A stretch of DNA of 5,454 nt, taken from assembly GCA_018815265.1 (NCBI GenBank), contig JAHIYG010000185.1:1-5454 (forward strand), written 5' to 3'. Positions 1 to 5,227 of the stretch are shown in pieces (position 1 is the first letter of the stretch; every line of letters begins with the position of its first letter). The position numbers and the translations under genes are program-made. The notes under the pieces were generated by a model that was given only the letters and a program-made list of their open reading frames with translations, did not search any database and was not told where the DNA came from. Origin of the DNA: Candidatus Altarchaeota archaeon. Its GTDB lineage: Archaea; Altiarchaeota; Altiarchaeia; IMC4; SCGC-AAA252-I15.

Positions 1-1034
1 ATATAACCAATTTCCACACTCAACTCCTCGTCGGTGTATGTTTTTTTCTGATAGAACTGGGGATACAGTACCTCCCGAACATCTCCTATTTTATCCTTCA
101 CCATCAGTATCCTCTCCAACCCGAATCCTAGATTGAAGACATTATATGGTATGTCATAGTTTGAGAGCGCAACCGGGGAATACATCCCTATGTCTGCGAC
201 CTCAATGTCGCCAGAGTAGACTTCGTATTCGGTGTCTGGCGCATAGTAATTTGATGTAGCATTCTTCCTCACGAATTTCACGTCGCCGAACTCCAACGCA
301 TTAAGTATCTTCTCAGTTATCTTCCGGCCAGCCTTCAAGCTTATGTCCTCACCCATTATCGCGCATGAGCCGCCATAGTGCGCCCTAAGATGTGAGGCAT
401 CGACCTTTTGCTCGCGCCTGAACCTCAACCCCACAGAAAATAGCTTCACAGGCACCACATCCTTTATAGCTGCAAGTGTTGGAAACCATGCCGCAGTCAT
501 GTGGGAACGCAACGTAGTGCTCCCGCAGACCGGCTTAATCTCTTTGAACTCAGGAAACAGGTCGAGTATTTTCGCTGCTGCATCCGTAGTAATGGACAAC
601 TCCCCAGTCATAACCTCCAACACATTGTCGCCTTCAATCTCTCCCTCACGGTATCGTCTGAATATGGATTTGAGCTTGTCTGTGTCAAATCCGGCGATAT
701 CCCTTACCTGGCCTATTTTATCGGCACTTAAGCCTATGTCCGGCCTCGTCAATCCGCCGAGGTAGTAGCATCTGTCAAGTATCACCGGAGCCTCAGGACC
801 ATATTGTTTGTAGACGTCCTCTTCAGGTATGAAGACTTGATTCTCAACCTCATCAAAACCCATATCTAAAAAGACGCTTCTAACCTTCTCTATCAACTCA
901 TGCATCCTATGGGGACGGCCTCCACTGCCTGAGTAGTCTCATCCCTCCTCAGCTATCAACTTGCTCGTGTCCAACCACGCCTTTCTGAAATCTTCTCGTG
1001 CAAGATTTTTAATCTTTACAGGATCGAAGTTCAT
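1..1034 (-). CDS. sepS: O-phosphoseryl-tRNA(Cys) ligase SepS, 3' end outside window, in-frame TGA at codon 32
   Basis: This class II aminoacyl-tRNA synthetase charges tRNA(Cys) with O-phosphoserine. SepCysS then converts the product to Cys-tRNA(Cys), the archaeal tRNA-dependent route to cysteine. Translation gives 344 codons of a family usually about 500-550 long, so the C-terminal part is missing. Recognisable segments in order are an N-terminal helix starting MNFDPVKIKNLAREDF, VYKQYGPEA, LDRCYYLGGLTRPDIGLS, FPEFKE, the TLRSHMTAAWF block, LFSVGLRFRREQKVDASHL (class II motif 2), YYAPDTEYEVY, FNLGFGLERI (motif 3) and VREVLYPQFYQ. The ATG at 1034 is chosen because the N-terminal residues match the family and a GGGGTG ribosome site precedes it. 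Codon 32 (positions 939-941) is TGA, lying between the first helix and the GGRPH segment. The rest of the frame is intact, suggesting a sequencing error, a recent nonsense mutation or recoding. If the TGA stops translation, the next in-frame ATG is at 905. Identity is highly confident; functionality is uncertain. Confidence 0.93.
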
Positions 1035-1038
1035 GTTA

Positions 1039-1047
1039 CCCCACCCC
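1039..1047 (-). promoter_or_regulatory. Ribosome binding site for sepS
   Basis: On the minus strand GGGGTGGGG lies between the stop of the upstream pilin gene and the sepS ATG. The GGGGTG part (1047-1042) can pair with the archaeal 16S 3' end, using one G-U wobble, at 7-nt spacing. It supports the start at 1034 even though that start leads into the codon-32 TGA. Confidence 0.55.
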
Positions 1048-1048
1048 A

Positions 1049-1372
1049 TCAACAAAGGCCAGACGGTATTGTTATGGTAATGCCTGCCTTAGATGCAGTA
1101 TCCTTGTATAGGTTCAGTATGGTGCATTTGGATGCAACGACCAGAAGTCCCAATACAACATATATCATCCCTTTCTTGGCTTCTGCCCTCTCGTTGGCGC
1201 TGTCTGCGACAATCCATTTTATCCCCAGTAAAACCATCATAAGCCACGCCAGCGCCGCAGCCACAGAAACCAGCCCCCCAACCCACGAAGGTATTGGCGG
1301 CGGACTAGCCACTACAGTTTCCGCAATCAGGAATAGCACACCCACAACACCCTTAACCTTATTCCACCGCAT
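1049..1372 (-). CDS. VirB2/TrbC-like pilin, copy 1 (downstream paralogue)
   Basis: This is a small membrane protein of 107 residues, likely the pilus or channel-lining subunit of a type IV secretion system. The first hydrophobic stretch (about 7-23) follows a basic start (MRWNKVK) and looks like a signal peptide with a possible cut after VVA at 22. Two further hydrophobic segments follow (about 32-50 and 69-84), flanking a short charged loop (ADSANERAEAKKG). This topology and the GIKW...KKGMIYVV pattern fit the TrbC/VirB2 family. The start at 1372 is preferred over an in-frame ATG at 1396 because GAGGAAGG sits 7 nt ahead of it. The core aligns with the neighbouring pilin at about 18 of 42 positions (LAWLMM, GI-x-W, G-x-IYV, GL). 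The C-terminal tail after residue 84 is longer than in copy 2 and ends in cysteine; a second cysteine is at 83. sepS begins 14 nt after its stop. The family call rests on topology and motifs. Confidence 0.72.
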   Translation of the reverse strand: MRWNKVKGVVGVLFLIAETVVASPPPIPSWVGGLVSVAAALAWLMMVLLGIKWIVADSANERAEAKKGMIYVVLGLLVVASKCTILNLYKDTASKAGITITIPSGLC

Positions 1373-1379
1373 GTTTAAT

Positions 1380-1387
1380 CCTTCCTC
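1380..1387 (-). promoter_or_regulatory. Ribosome binding site deciding the start of pilin copy 1
   Basis: GAGGAAGG on the minus strand lies 7 nt ahead of the ATG at 1372. It falls inside the longer alternative frame that would begin at 1396, which argues for the shorter 107-residue protein and its better-formed signal peptide. Confidence 0.6.
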
Positions 1388-1406
1388 AAATAACATTGTT
1401 TGTTGT

Positions 1407-1417
1407 TAAATAAATAT
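1407..1417 (-). promoter_or_regulatory. Candidate TATA box for pilin copy 1 (and possibly sepS)
   Basis: In the 77-nt gap between the two pilin genes the minus strand reads TATTTATTTAA, an AT-rich archaeal TATA-like box. Transcription starting about 26 nt downstream would begin near 1386, giving a leader of about 14 nt that contains the ribosome site. Without a separate promoter ahead of sepS, the same transcript may carry both genes. Confidence 0.4.
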
Positions 1418-1449
1418 CAGAAGGCTTTGAATCATGACTTGATGCTAAG

Positions 1450-1740
1450 TTAGCAGAATAGGTATTCTGTAAACGGCAGTGCACTCTTGAGCATTATGAG
1501 CCCTATTATCACGTATATCACCCCCCGCCTTGAATTTTCCCTGTCATCCGGAGATTCCGACATCACCCACCTTATCCCCATCATCGCCATCATCAACCAC
1601 GCCAGAGGCGCGCCTATTTCTGTAAGATAACCCTGTATAGTTCCAATCGCCGGATAATCAGTTGCTGTTGCCGCACATACTGCAGATACGTTCTCTGCAA
1701 GGAAAAAAAATACCACTACAGATTTTATCTTTTTCTTCAT
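1450..1740 (-). CDS. VirB2/TrbC-like pilin, copy 2 (upstream paralogue)
   Basis: This 96-residue membrane protein is paralogous to the pilin gene just downstream and is likewise a candidate type IV secretion pilus subunit. It has a basic N-terminus (MKKKIK), a hydrophobic signal-like segment (about 7-24) with small residues near a possible cleavage site (VSAVCAA), and two more hydrophobic helices (about 42-60 and 73-88). The loop SESPDDRENSRRG between them matches copy 1 in layout. The start at 1740 is preferred because it gives a normal signal peptide, but no ribosome site precedes it; an in-frame ATG at 1764 adds eight residues (MESPALSQ), so 1764 is possible. The last residue is cysteine, as in copy 1, and a second cysteine is at 22. 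A run of eight T (1703-1710) encodes the FFF of the signal segment. Another open frame overlaps the start of this gene (see 1658-1798). Confidence 0.7.
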   Translation of the reverse strand: MKKKIKSVVVFFFLAENVSAVCAATATDYPAIGTIQGYLTEIGAPLAWLMMAMMGIRWVMSESPDDRENSRRGVIYVIIGLIMLKSALPFTEYLFC

Positions 1741-1760
1741 CTGAGAAAGAGCTGGGGACT

Positions 1761-1777
1761 CCATCTTTTAAAGATGG
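1761..1777. promoter_or_regulatory. Perfect palindrome over a TATA-like box ahead of pilin copy 2
   Basis: CCATCTTT and AAAGATGG form perfect 8-bp arms around a single central base. On the minus strand the middle reads TTTAAAAG, which could be a TATA box about 29 nt ahead of the ATG at 1740. A dyad over a promoter element is a typical operator arrangement, but the regulator is unknown. The left arm also contains the alternative ATG at 1764. Confidence 0.4.
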
Positions 1778-1786
1778 GGAGGGATG

Positions 1787-1795
1787 CTTAAAAAA
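1787..1795 (-). promoter_or_regulatory. Alternative TATA-like box for pilin copy 2
   Basis: TTTTTTAAG on the minus strand is centred about 27 nt ahead of the ATG at 1764, the spacing expected for a leaderless archaeal transcript starting at that ATG. It competes with the TATA-like box inside the palindrome, which fits the start at 1740 instead. Confidence 0.25.
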
Positions 1796-1837
1796 CATCT
1801 CCAGTTCTTCTACAACATCTACCTCAGCTTTAGCTGT

Positions 1838-1996
1838 TTATTGTCCCCCTATTGCTTGGAAATATGGGCATAGGCTGCAGTACCACCTTGACTGCAGGCT
1901 ATCATTCACTTTTGGAGATTGAGCCACCTTGGGGTTCCCACATTTGTCTCCTGTTCGGTGGGTGCATTTCATGTTGTCTCTTTTAACTGGTACCAT
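1838..1996 (-). CDS. Cysteine-rich miniprotein, probable zinc-binding
   Basis: This frame of 52 codons lies between virB4 and the pilin genes. I do not recognise the family. Cysteines are at 11, 19, 40 and 43, with a histidine at 13. The pattern C-x-H-x5-C, about 20 residues, then C-x2-C followed by PYF resembles a small zinc-ribbon or zinc-knuckle. The N-terminus is basic (MVPVKRDNMK) and there is no membrane segment. The start at 1996 is chosen because a TATA-like box is centred about 25 nt upstream, fitting a leaderless message. An internal ATG at 1972 would give 44 residues and has no convincing ribosome site. It could be a regulator or an accessory factor of the secretion genes, but this is only a guess from position. 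Beyond its TAA the same frame stays open (see 1658-1798), so it might be the first half of a broken longer gene. Confidence 0.5.
   Translation of the reverse strand: MVPVKRDNMKCTHRTGDKCGNPKVAQSPKVNDSLQSRWYCSLCPYFQAIGGQ
1871..1901. repeat. Imperfect inverted repeat inside the cysteine-rich miniprotein gene
   Basis: TAGGCTGCAG (1871-1880) and CTGCAGGCTA (1892-1901) pair at 9 of 10 positions across an 11-nt loop. It lies within coding sequence, with no T-run beside it, so it is not an obvious terminator. It may be chance or a weak RNA hairpin. Confidence 0.3.
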
Positions 1997-2016
1997 CGGA
2001 TTAATTATCTGCGATA

Positions 2017-2025
2017 AAGTATAAA
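2017..2025 (-). promoter_or_regulatory. Candidate TATA box for the cysteine-rich miniprotein gene
   Basis: The minus strand reads TTTATACTT centred near 2021, about 25 nt ahead of the ATG at 1996. The distance fits a leaderless archaeal transcript. It overlaps the T-run after virB4, so the same bases may both end one transcript and start the next. Confidence 0.35.
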
Positions 2026-2029
2026 AAAA
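2023..2029 (-). terminator. T-run after the virB4 stop
   Basis: Seven consecutive T on the coding strand directly follow the TAG of the VirB4-like gene. Archaeal RNA polymerase commonly terminates at such oligo-T tracts without needing a hairpin, and none is evident here. It suggests the virB3-like/virB4 transcript ends here, at least in part. Confidence 0.5.
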
Positions 2030-4279
2030 CTACCTGAAATAGGATGCAATCTTCTGCGGTACCTCTTCCCTAAGTAGGATATTCTTGAATTTTGAGCCGT
2101 AGTCCCTTTTTATGGCCGGATTTGTTACTACGAAGAAATAATCATCGTATTTCTCCATTACCGGGAGCTTAGTCTGCATGTTGTCCAAGCTCTTTTTCAA
2201 GCCGACGTCTGCCTCTACCTCAACAGCTATGACCTTCCCAATCCTTGACTCGAATGTGACATCAGGAAGTTTTGTATGGTGTACCAGCGCCTTCTTCGTG
2301 TATTTCTTCACCTCCTCAAATATCAGCTGCTGTATGACAAAGTGCTCGTCAGTCTCCTCAGACTCGTTGAAAATCATGAAAATATCTGTTTCACCAGTCA
2401 AAGTCTTTGTCCTAAGCTCTGTAAACCCCCTCTGTGTGAGCGCCTGGATGTTATCGTCTGAAATGTTGGTCTTAATCTGGAACGGCTTTTTTATGTCGAA
2501 CTCCTTGACTAAATCAACTCCGTCAGGCCGCGTTATGCTGGCCATCGCCTGCACTTCATCAGGGTTTGTGGTTATTATCCTGTGCTCCTCAGGCGAAGCC
2601 GTAATGTATATCGGCACCCGTATAGTTTCAGCCATCAGAAGCGCCCTACCCATTGTCGCAACCTTTAAAAACCTGAGTTCAGCCTGATTCAATTTGAAGT
2701 AGTCAACTAACTTGTCTAATATGGATGTGTCCTGCTTTAGGAGCAGTTTAGTTGAGGTGTTTGTTAGAACAGCCCGTCCAGCCCGCGAAGCCAGGACGTC
2801 TTCAACGTCTTGGGTCAGCATTATAAGTGCGAGGTTGAATTTACGGCATGTTTTGACAAGCCTTAGTATGTATTCAGACTGTTCGCCGGCTGAAAGCACC
2901 GTCCACGCTTCGTCAACGACAAGTATCTTTCTCGTCTTAGACTTCTTCATCTGGGTGTAGACGTATTCCAGAAGCAAAAACATTATCGTCCCCTTCCCGA
3001 AGTCGGGGCTGTCCCTTATGTCAAAGCTTATCATCCGATTCCCCAGGTTGATTTTTGTGTGCTGGTTCAAAAACCTCATAGGGCCGAAGACATATGGTTT
3101 GAGCCTGTTGACTATCGCCATTGCAGGCCCGTATATTATCTCCTTCTGGCTTCTGGTCAGCGGCAACACCTCATTGTATAGGTCCTCCAAAAGCGGAGGC
3201 TGCCTAGACCATGTTTTCGGGTCTTTTGTGATGCCTTTGTCCTCATATGCACGGTCTATTGTATCATCTAATATGGCTGCCTGCGGTTCTGTCAATTCTC
3301 CCATGAGGCAACGGAAGAATGCGAGAAGCGAAAGTTTCTTTTCGTCAAATGCCTGGTCCATCATGTCAAATGGGTTGATGACGCTGTCTGAGCCTGGAGA
3401 TACCTTTATGACCTCCCCCCCGAATGTCCTCACCAAGTCGGTGTATTCTGCCTGTGGGTCTATCACGTTTATGGCGACTCCCTCCATGAACTGTCGCATT
3501 AGGATTAGTTTTATTGTGTAGCTTTTCCCCCCACCCGATGTTCCCAGTACCAGCATGTTTGGGTTAGAAAGCCTGAAGGGATCTATTATTATGGGGATGC
3601 TGTTGTATTCGTTGAATCCAATAAGTATTCCTGTGGCGTGCTGTTCAAGCGATGTTATTGCGAAAGGGAAACATGCGGCGGCAGCGGATGAGGTGATGTT
3701 TCTCGTTACCTGTAACTCATCCACTCCTATAGGCAGTATGCTCCGTAATCCCTTGTACATTTGGTAGTTCGGGACTTTGGGTATTATCATGATTGAGTTC
3801 ATGGTATCTCTTATCTGCTTGCTTACCGACTCCATCGCCTCTTGGTCGTAGGCTTTGGCGTCGATGTACAAGGACATGTCAAACATTTTCTCGGTTCCCT
3901 CCTGTATCAGCTGCAAAAGCGCCATTGTGTCTTGGTGCTGTTGAATCAGGGACTGCGGCACTATCTTACCCTCGCTTTCCAAGGCATACAAGTCAGTTTT
4001 TTGCTTTTTGACTTCGTTTTCCAAGAGTTTGATTGTCGTCTCTATCTTATAGGGGCTTATGTGTATTGCCAGGTCAAAGTCTAGATTCATCTCGATTAAC
4101 CGGGTCAACCATCCTGGGTCAACAAGTCGGGGGTAGTTTATGGCGCATATGACTTGGTGAAACTTGGTGATTTGGACATATGACTGCTTCTGTATTATTG
4201 TCGTGGGTGATGTGAGGTATTCTATGAGTCGGTCTTCATATTCTGCATAGCTTTCAGCCTTCTTCTTCTCCTTACTCAT
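2030..4279 (-). CDS. virB4: VirB4/TraC-type conjugation ATPase with a C-terminal nuclease-like domain
   Basis: This 749-residue protein is the motor ATPase of a type IV secretion or DNA-transfer system, expected at the cytoplasmic face of the membrane. Residues 1-200 form a VirB4-like N-terminal region with YPRLVDPGWL (49-58) and HISPYKIE. The ATPase core (about 205-590) has Walker A GTSGGGKS at 246-253, IDPQAEYTDL just after it, Walker B ILVVDEAW at 452-459, and LIMLTQD with the sensor-like Gln at 490. Residues about 630-749 are not part of a usual VirB4. They read EH (645-646) in a helix, PDVTFE (672-677), IAVEVE (684-689) and YFFVVT, a pattern resembling PD-(D/E)xK nuclease folds with D673, E687 and E689. 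The ATG at 4279 overlaps the upstream stop by 4 bases (ATGA) and has a strong GGAGGT site 6 nt ahead, implying coupled translation. The ATPase call is very secure; the nuclease tail is inferred from motifs. Confidence 0.93.
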   Translation of the reverse strand: MSKEKKKAESYAEYEDRLIEYLTSPTTIIQKQSYVQITKFHQVICAINYPRLVDPGWLTRLIEMNLDFDLAIHISPYKIETTIKLLENEVKKQKTDLYALESEGKIVPQSLIQQHQDTMALLQLIQEGTEKMFDMSLYIDAKAYDQEAMESVSKQIRDTMNSIMIIPKVPNYQMYKGLRSILPIGVDELQVTRNITSSAAAACFPFAITSLEQHATGILIGFNEYNSIPIIIDPFRLSNPNMLVLGTSGGGKSYTIKLILMRQFMEGVAINVIDPQAEYTDLVRTFGGEVIKVSPGSDSVINPFDMMDQAFDEKKLSLLAFFRCLMGELTEPQAAILDDTIDRAYEDKGITKDPKTWSRQPPLLEDLYNEVLPLTRSQKEIIYGPAMAIVNRLKPYVFGPMRFLNQHTKINLGNRMISFDIRDSPDFGKGTIMFLLLEYVYTQMKKSKTRKILVVDEAWTVLSAGEQSEYILRLVKTCRKFNLALIMLTQDVEDVLASRAGRAVLTNTSTKLLLKQDTSILDKLVDYFKLNQAELRFLKVATMGRALLMAETIRVPIYITASPEEHRIITTNPDEVQAMASITRPDGVDLVKEFDIKKPFQIKTNISDDNIQALTQRGFTELRTKTLTGETDIFMIFNESEETDEHFVIQQLIFEEVKKYTKKALVHHTKLPDVTFESRIGKVIAVEVEADVGLKKSLDNMQTKLPVMEKYDDYFFVVTNPAIKRDYGSKFKNILLREEVPQKIASYFR

Positions 4280-5184
4280 TGCTTGACCTCCTCCTCCTTC
4301 TTCTCAGCTCCGTCTTCCCTGCTTTGCGCTACCGGATGCGGTGCGTCCTTCCACATCTTCCTATACATTGTTATGGGGCTTATCATGCTGTCGTATAGTT
4401 CGAAACTGTCTGTGAAGTATGATTTGTAGAAGTTTATCAGTTGGTGGTCGTTCATTCTAGTTGCGACTATGCCGGAAAGCGAAAGTCTCGAAGTCAACTC
4501 ATTGCACTGTATCTCCAGATTGTCGATTGTCTCCTTTTCAGTCAACTTCTTTTTAGCGGAAACCACTATGTAGAAATGTCTGTCGTTTATTTTGTTCACT
4601 TTTATGTAGCTTCGCATGTACTCTGAGAAGTGCTCGTAGTATGCTAGAGCTAGCTTGTCATCCCGTTGCTTTATTCTTCTCTTCAGCTGGTTTAGGTAAT
4701 CCTCTAGGTCTAGGTTCACGCTTCGCATGACTATCTGTATCGGGAAGTTCAGTGCGTTCAGAAATTCCAAGAAACCGTATATGACAGTGTCTTTGTCTTG
4801 TTCGCTCAACACTCCGAAGTTTATGGGTGTGATTCTTATCACTCCAAGGACTCTGTAGTCGTTCAGAAATACTGACTCTGCCCTGATGGACCTGATGTTC
4901 ATAAGCTGTCTTGCAGCGGGCGATATCCATGACGACTGTCTTGTTGATTGCATGAATCCAATGTAGTTTTTCAGTATTTCCTCAAGGTTTAGGAAAGCAA
5001 ATGCCGCCCCTATCCCTGCCAAAAGAACAGCAACCGGGAGCTTTATTGTAGGGTTTAATGTCTTGTTGAAGTAAACCATTCCCGCAGCCATCAAGAATCC
5101 GCCCAAGTAGATGGACTGTTTTATAGTTAGTGGGCCAAGTAGCTTTTCTTCATATCTTATGTTTGCAGGTATTGCATATGGCAT
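4276..5184 (-). CDS. PrgI/VirB3-like membrane protein with a large soluble domain
   Basis: This is a 302-residue candidate inner-membrane subunit that partners VirB4 in type IV secretion. The N-terminus (YAIPANIRYEEKLLGPLTIKQ) is typical of PrgI/VirB3 family proteins and leads into two membrane helices at about 23-39 and 49-66. The rest is soluble: YRVLGVIRITPINFGVLSEQ (110-129) and FLNALNFPIQIVMRSVNLDL (141-160), then YL, resembling the N-terminal region found in many VirB4 proteins and in PrgI fusions of Gram-positive conjugative systems. The C-terminal tail is lysine- and glutamate-rich (AEKKEEEVKQ); its EEEV codons also supply the ribosome site of virB4. The gene overlaps virB4 by 4 bases, so the two are almost certainly co-translated. 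The start at 5184 has no strong ribosome site but sits about 34 nt after a TATA-like box, suggesting a very short leader. Confidence 0.82.
   Translation of the reverse strand: MPYAIPANIRYEEKLLGPLTIKQSIYLGGFLMAAGMVYFNKTLNPTIKLPVAVLLAGIGAAFAFLNLEEILKNYIGFMQSTRQSSWISPAARQLMNIRSIRAESVFLNDYRVLGVIRITPINFGVLSEQDKDTVIYGFLEFLNALNFPIQIVMRSVNLDLEDYLNQLKRRIKQRDDKLALAYYEHFSEYMRSYIKVNKINDRHFYIVVSAKKKLTEKETIDNLEIQCNELTSRLSLSGIVATRMNDHQLINFYKSYFTDSFELYDSMISPITMYRKMWKDAPHPVAQSREDGAEKKEEEVKQ
4286..4291 (-). promoter_or_regulatory. Ribosome binding site for virB4
   Basis: GGAGGT on the minus strand lies 6 nt ahead of the ATG at 4279, within a GAGGAGGAGGT stretch at the end of the upstream coding sequence. It fixes the virB4 start and supports translation tied to the VirB3-like gene. 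Confidence 0.8.
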
Positions 5185-5213
5185 TTCTTATCTACAAAGT
5201 ATTTGTATTGCCT

Positions 5214-5222
5214 TATTATAAA
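5214..5222 (-). promoter_or_regulatory. Candidate TATA box for the virB3-like/virB4 operon
   Basis: TTTATAATA on the minus strand lies in the 43-nt gap after the 5228 stop, with its centre about 34 nt ahead of the ATG at 5184. Transcription starting about 26 nt downstream would leave a leader of only several bases, consistent with the lack of a strong ribosome site. Confidence 0.5.
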
Positions 5223-5227
5223 TTGTA

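Larger units (their letters stand above)
1658..1798 (-). other. Second open frame overlapping the pilin copy 2 start, possible small cysteine-rich ORF or gene remnant
   Basis: The frame of the cysteine-rich miniprotein (1838-1996) stays open after that gene's TAA for 59 more codons, ending at TGA 1660-1658 inside pilin copy 2. If it is a separate gene, its first ATG is at 1798, giving 46 residues. The text is protein-like: an acidic stretch before the ATG (AEVDVVEELEMFFK), then SFSDEEKDKICSGIFFPC and RERICSMCGNSN, with cysteines at 27, 34, 39 and 42, again ending in a CxxC pair. There is no good ribosome site for an independent start. It could be the second half of a once longer zinc-binding protein, a separate small gene, or chance. 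Confidence 0.22.

Noticed and set aside
499..765. Plus-strand open frames of 88 and 76 residues
   Set aside because: They lie wholly antisense to sepS, whose minus-strand translation matches a known family along its full length.
939..941. Genome-wide reassignment of TGA to an amino acid
   Set aside because: Three neighbouring genes use TGA as their stop, one in an ATGA overlap with the next start, and no other long gene has an internal TGA.
1074..1409. Plus-strand frame of 111 residues
   Set aside because: It mirrors pilin copy 1, which has a signal peptide, a paralogue and a ribosome site; the plus frame has no recognisable features.
1662..1922. Plus-strand frame of 86 residues across the gap between virB4 and the pilins
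   Set aside because: It is serine-rich low-complexity text, lacks a good start signal, overlaps the pilin start antisense, and the opposite strand has a better cysteine-patterned frame.
1882..1931. Direct repeat CCACCTTG at 1882-1889 and 1924-1931
   Set aside because: Only 8 bp, two copies, within a coding frame; consistent with chance. No CRISPR-like spacing or further copies are seen.
2178..3521. Several plus-strand frames up to 169 residues
   Set aside because: All are antisense to the well-supported VirB4 ATPase gene.
4658..4930. Minus-strand frame of 90 residues within the VirB3-like gene
   Set aside because: It is a shifted frame rich in Arg and His without domain features, inside a gene with clear membrane helices and family motifs.
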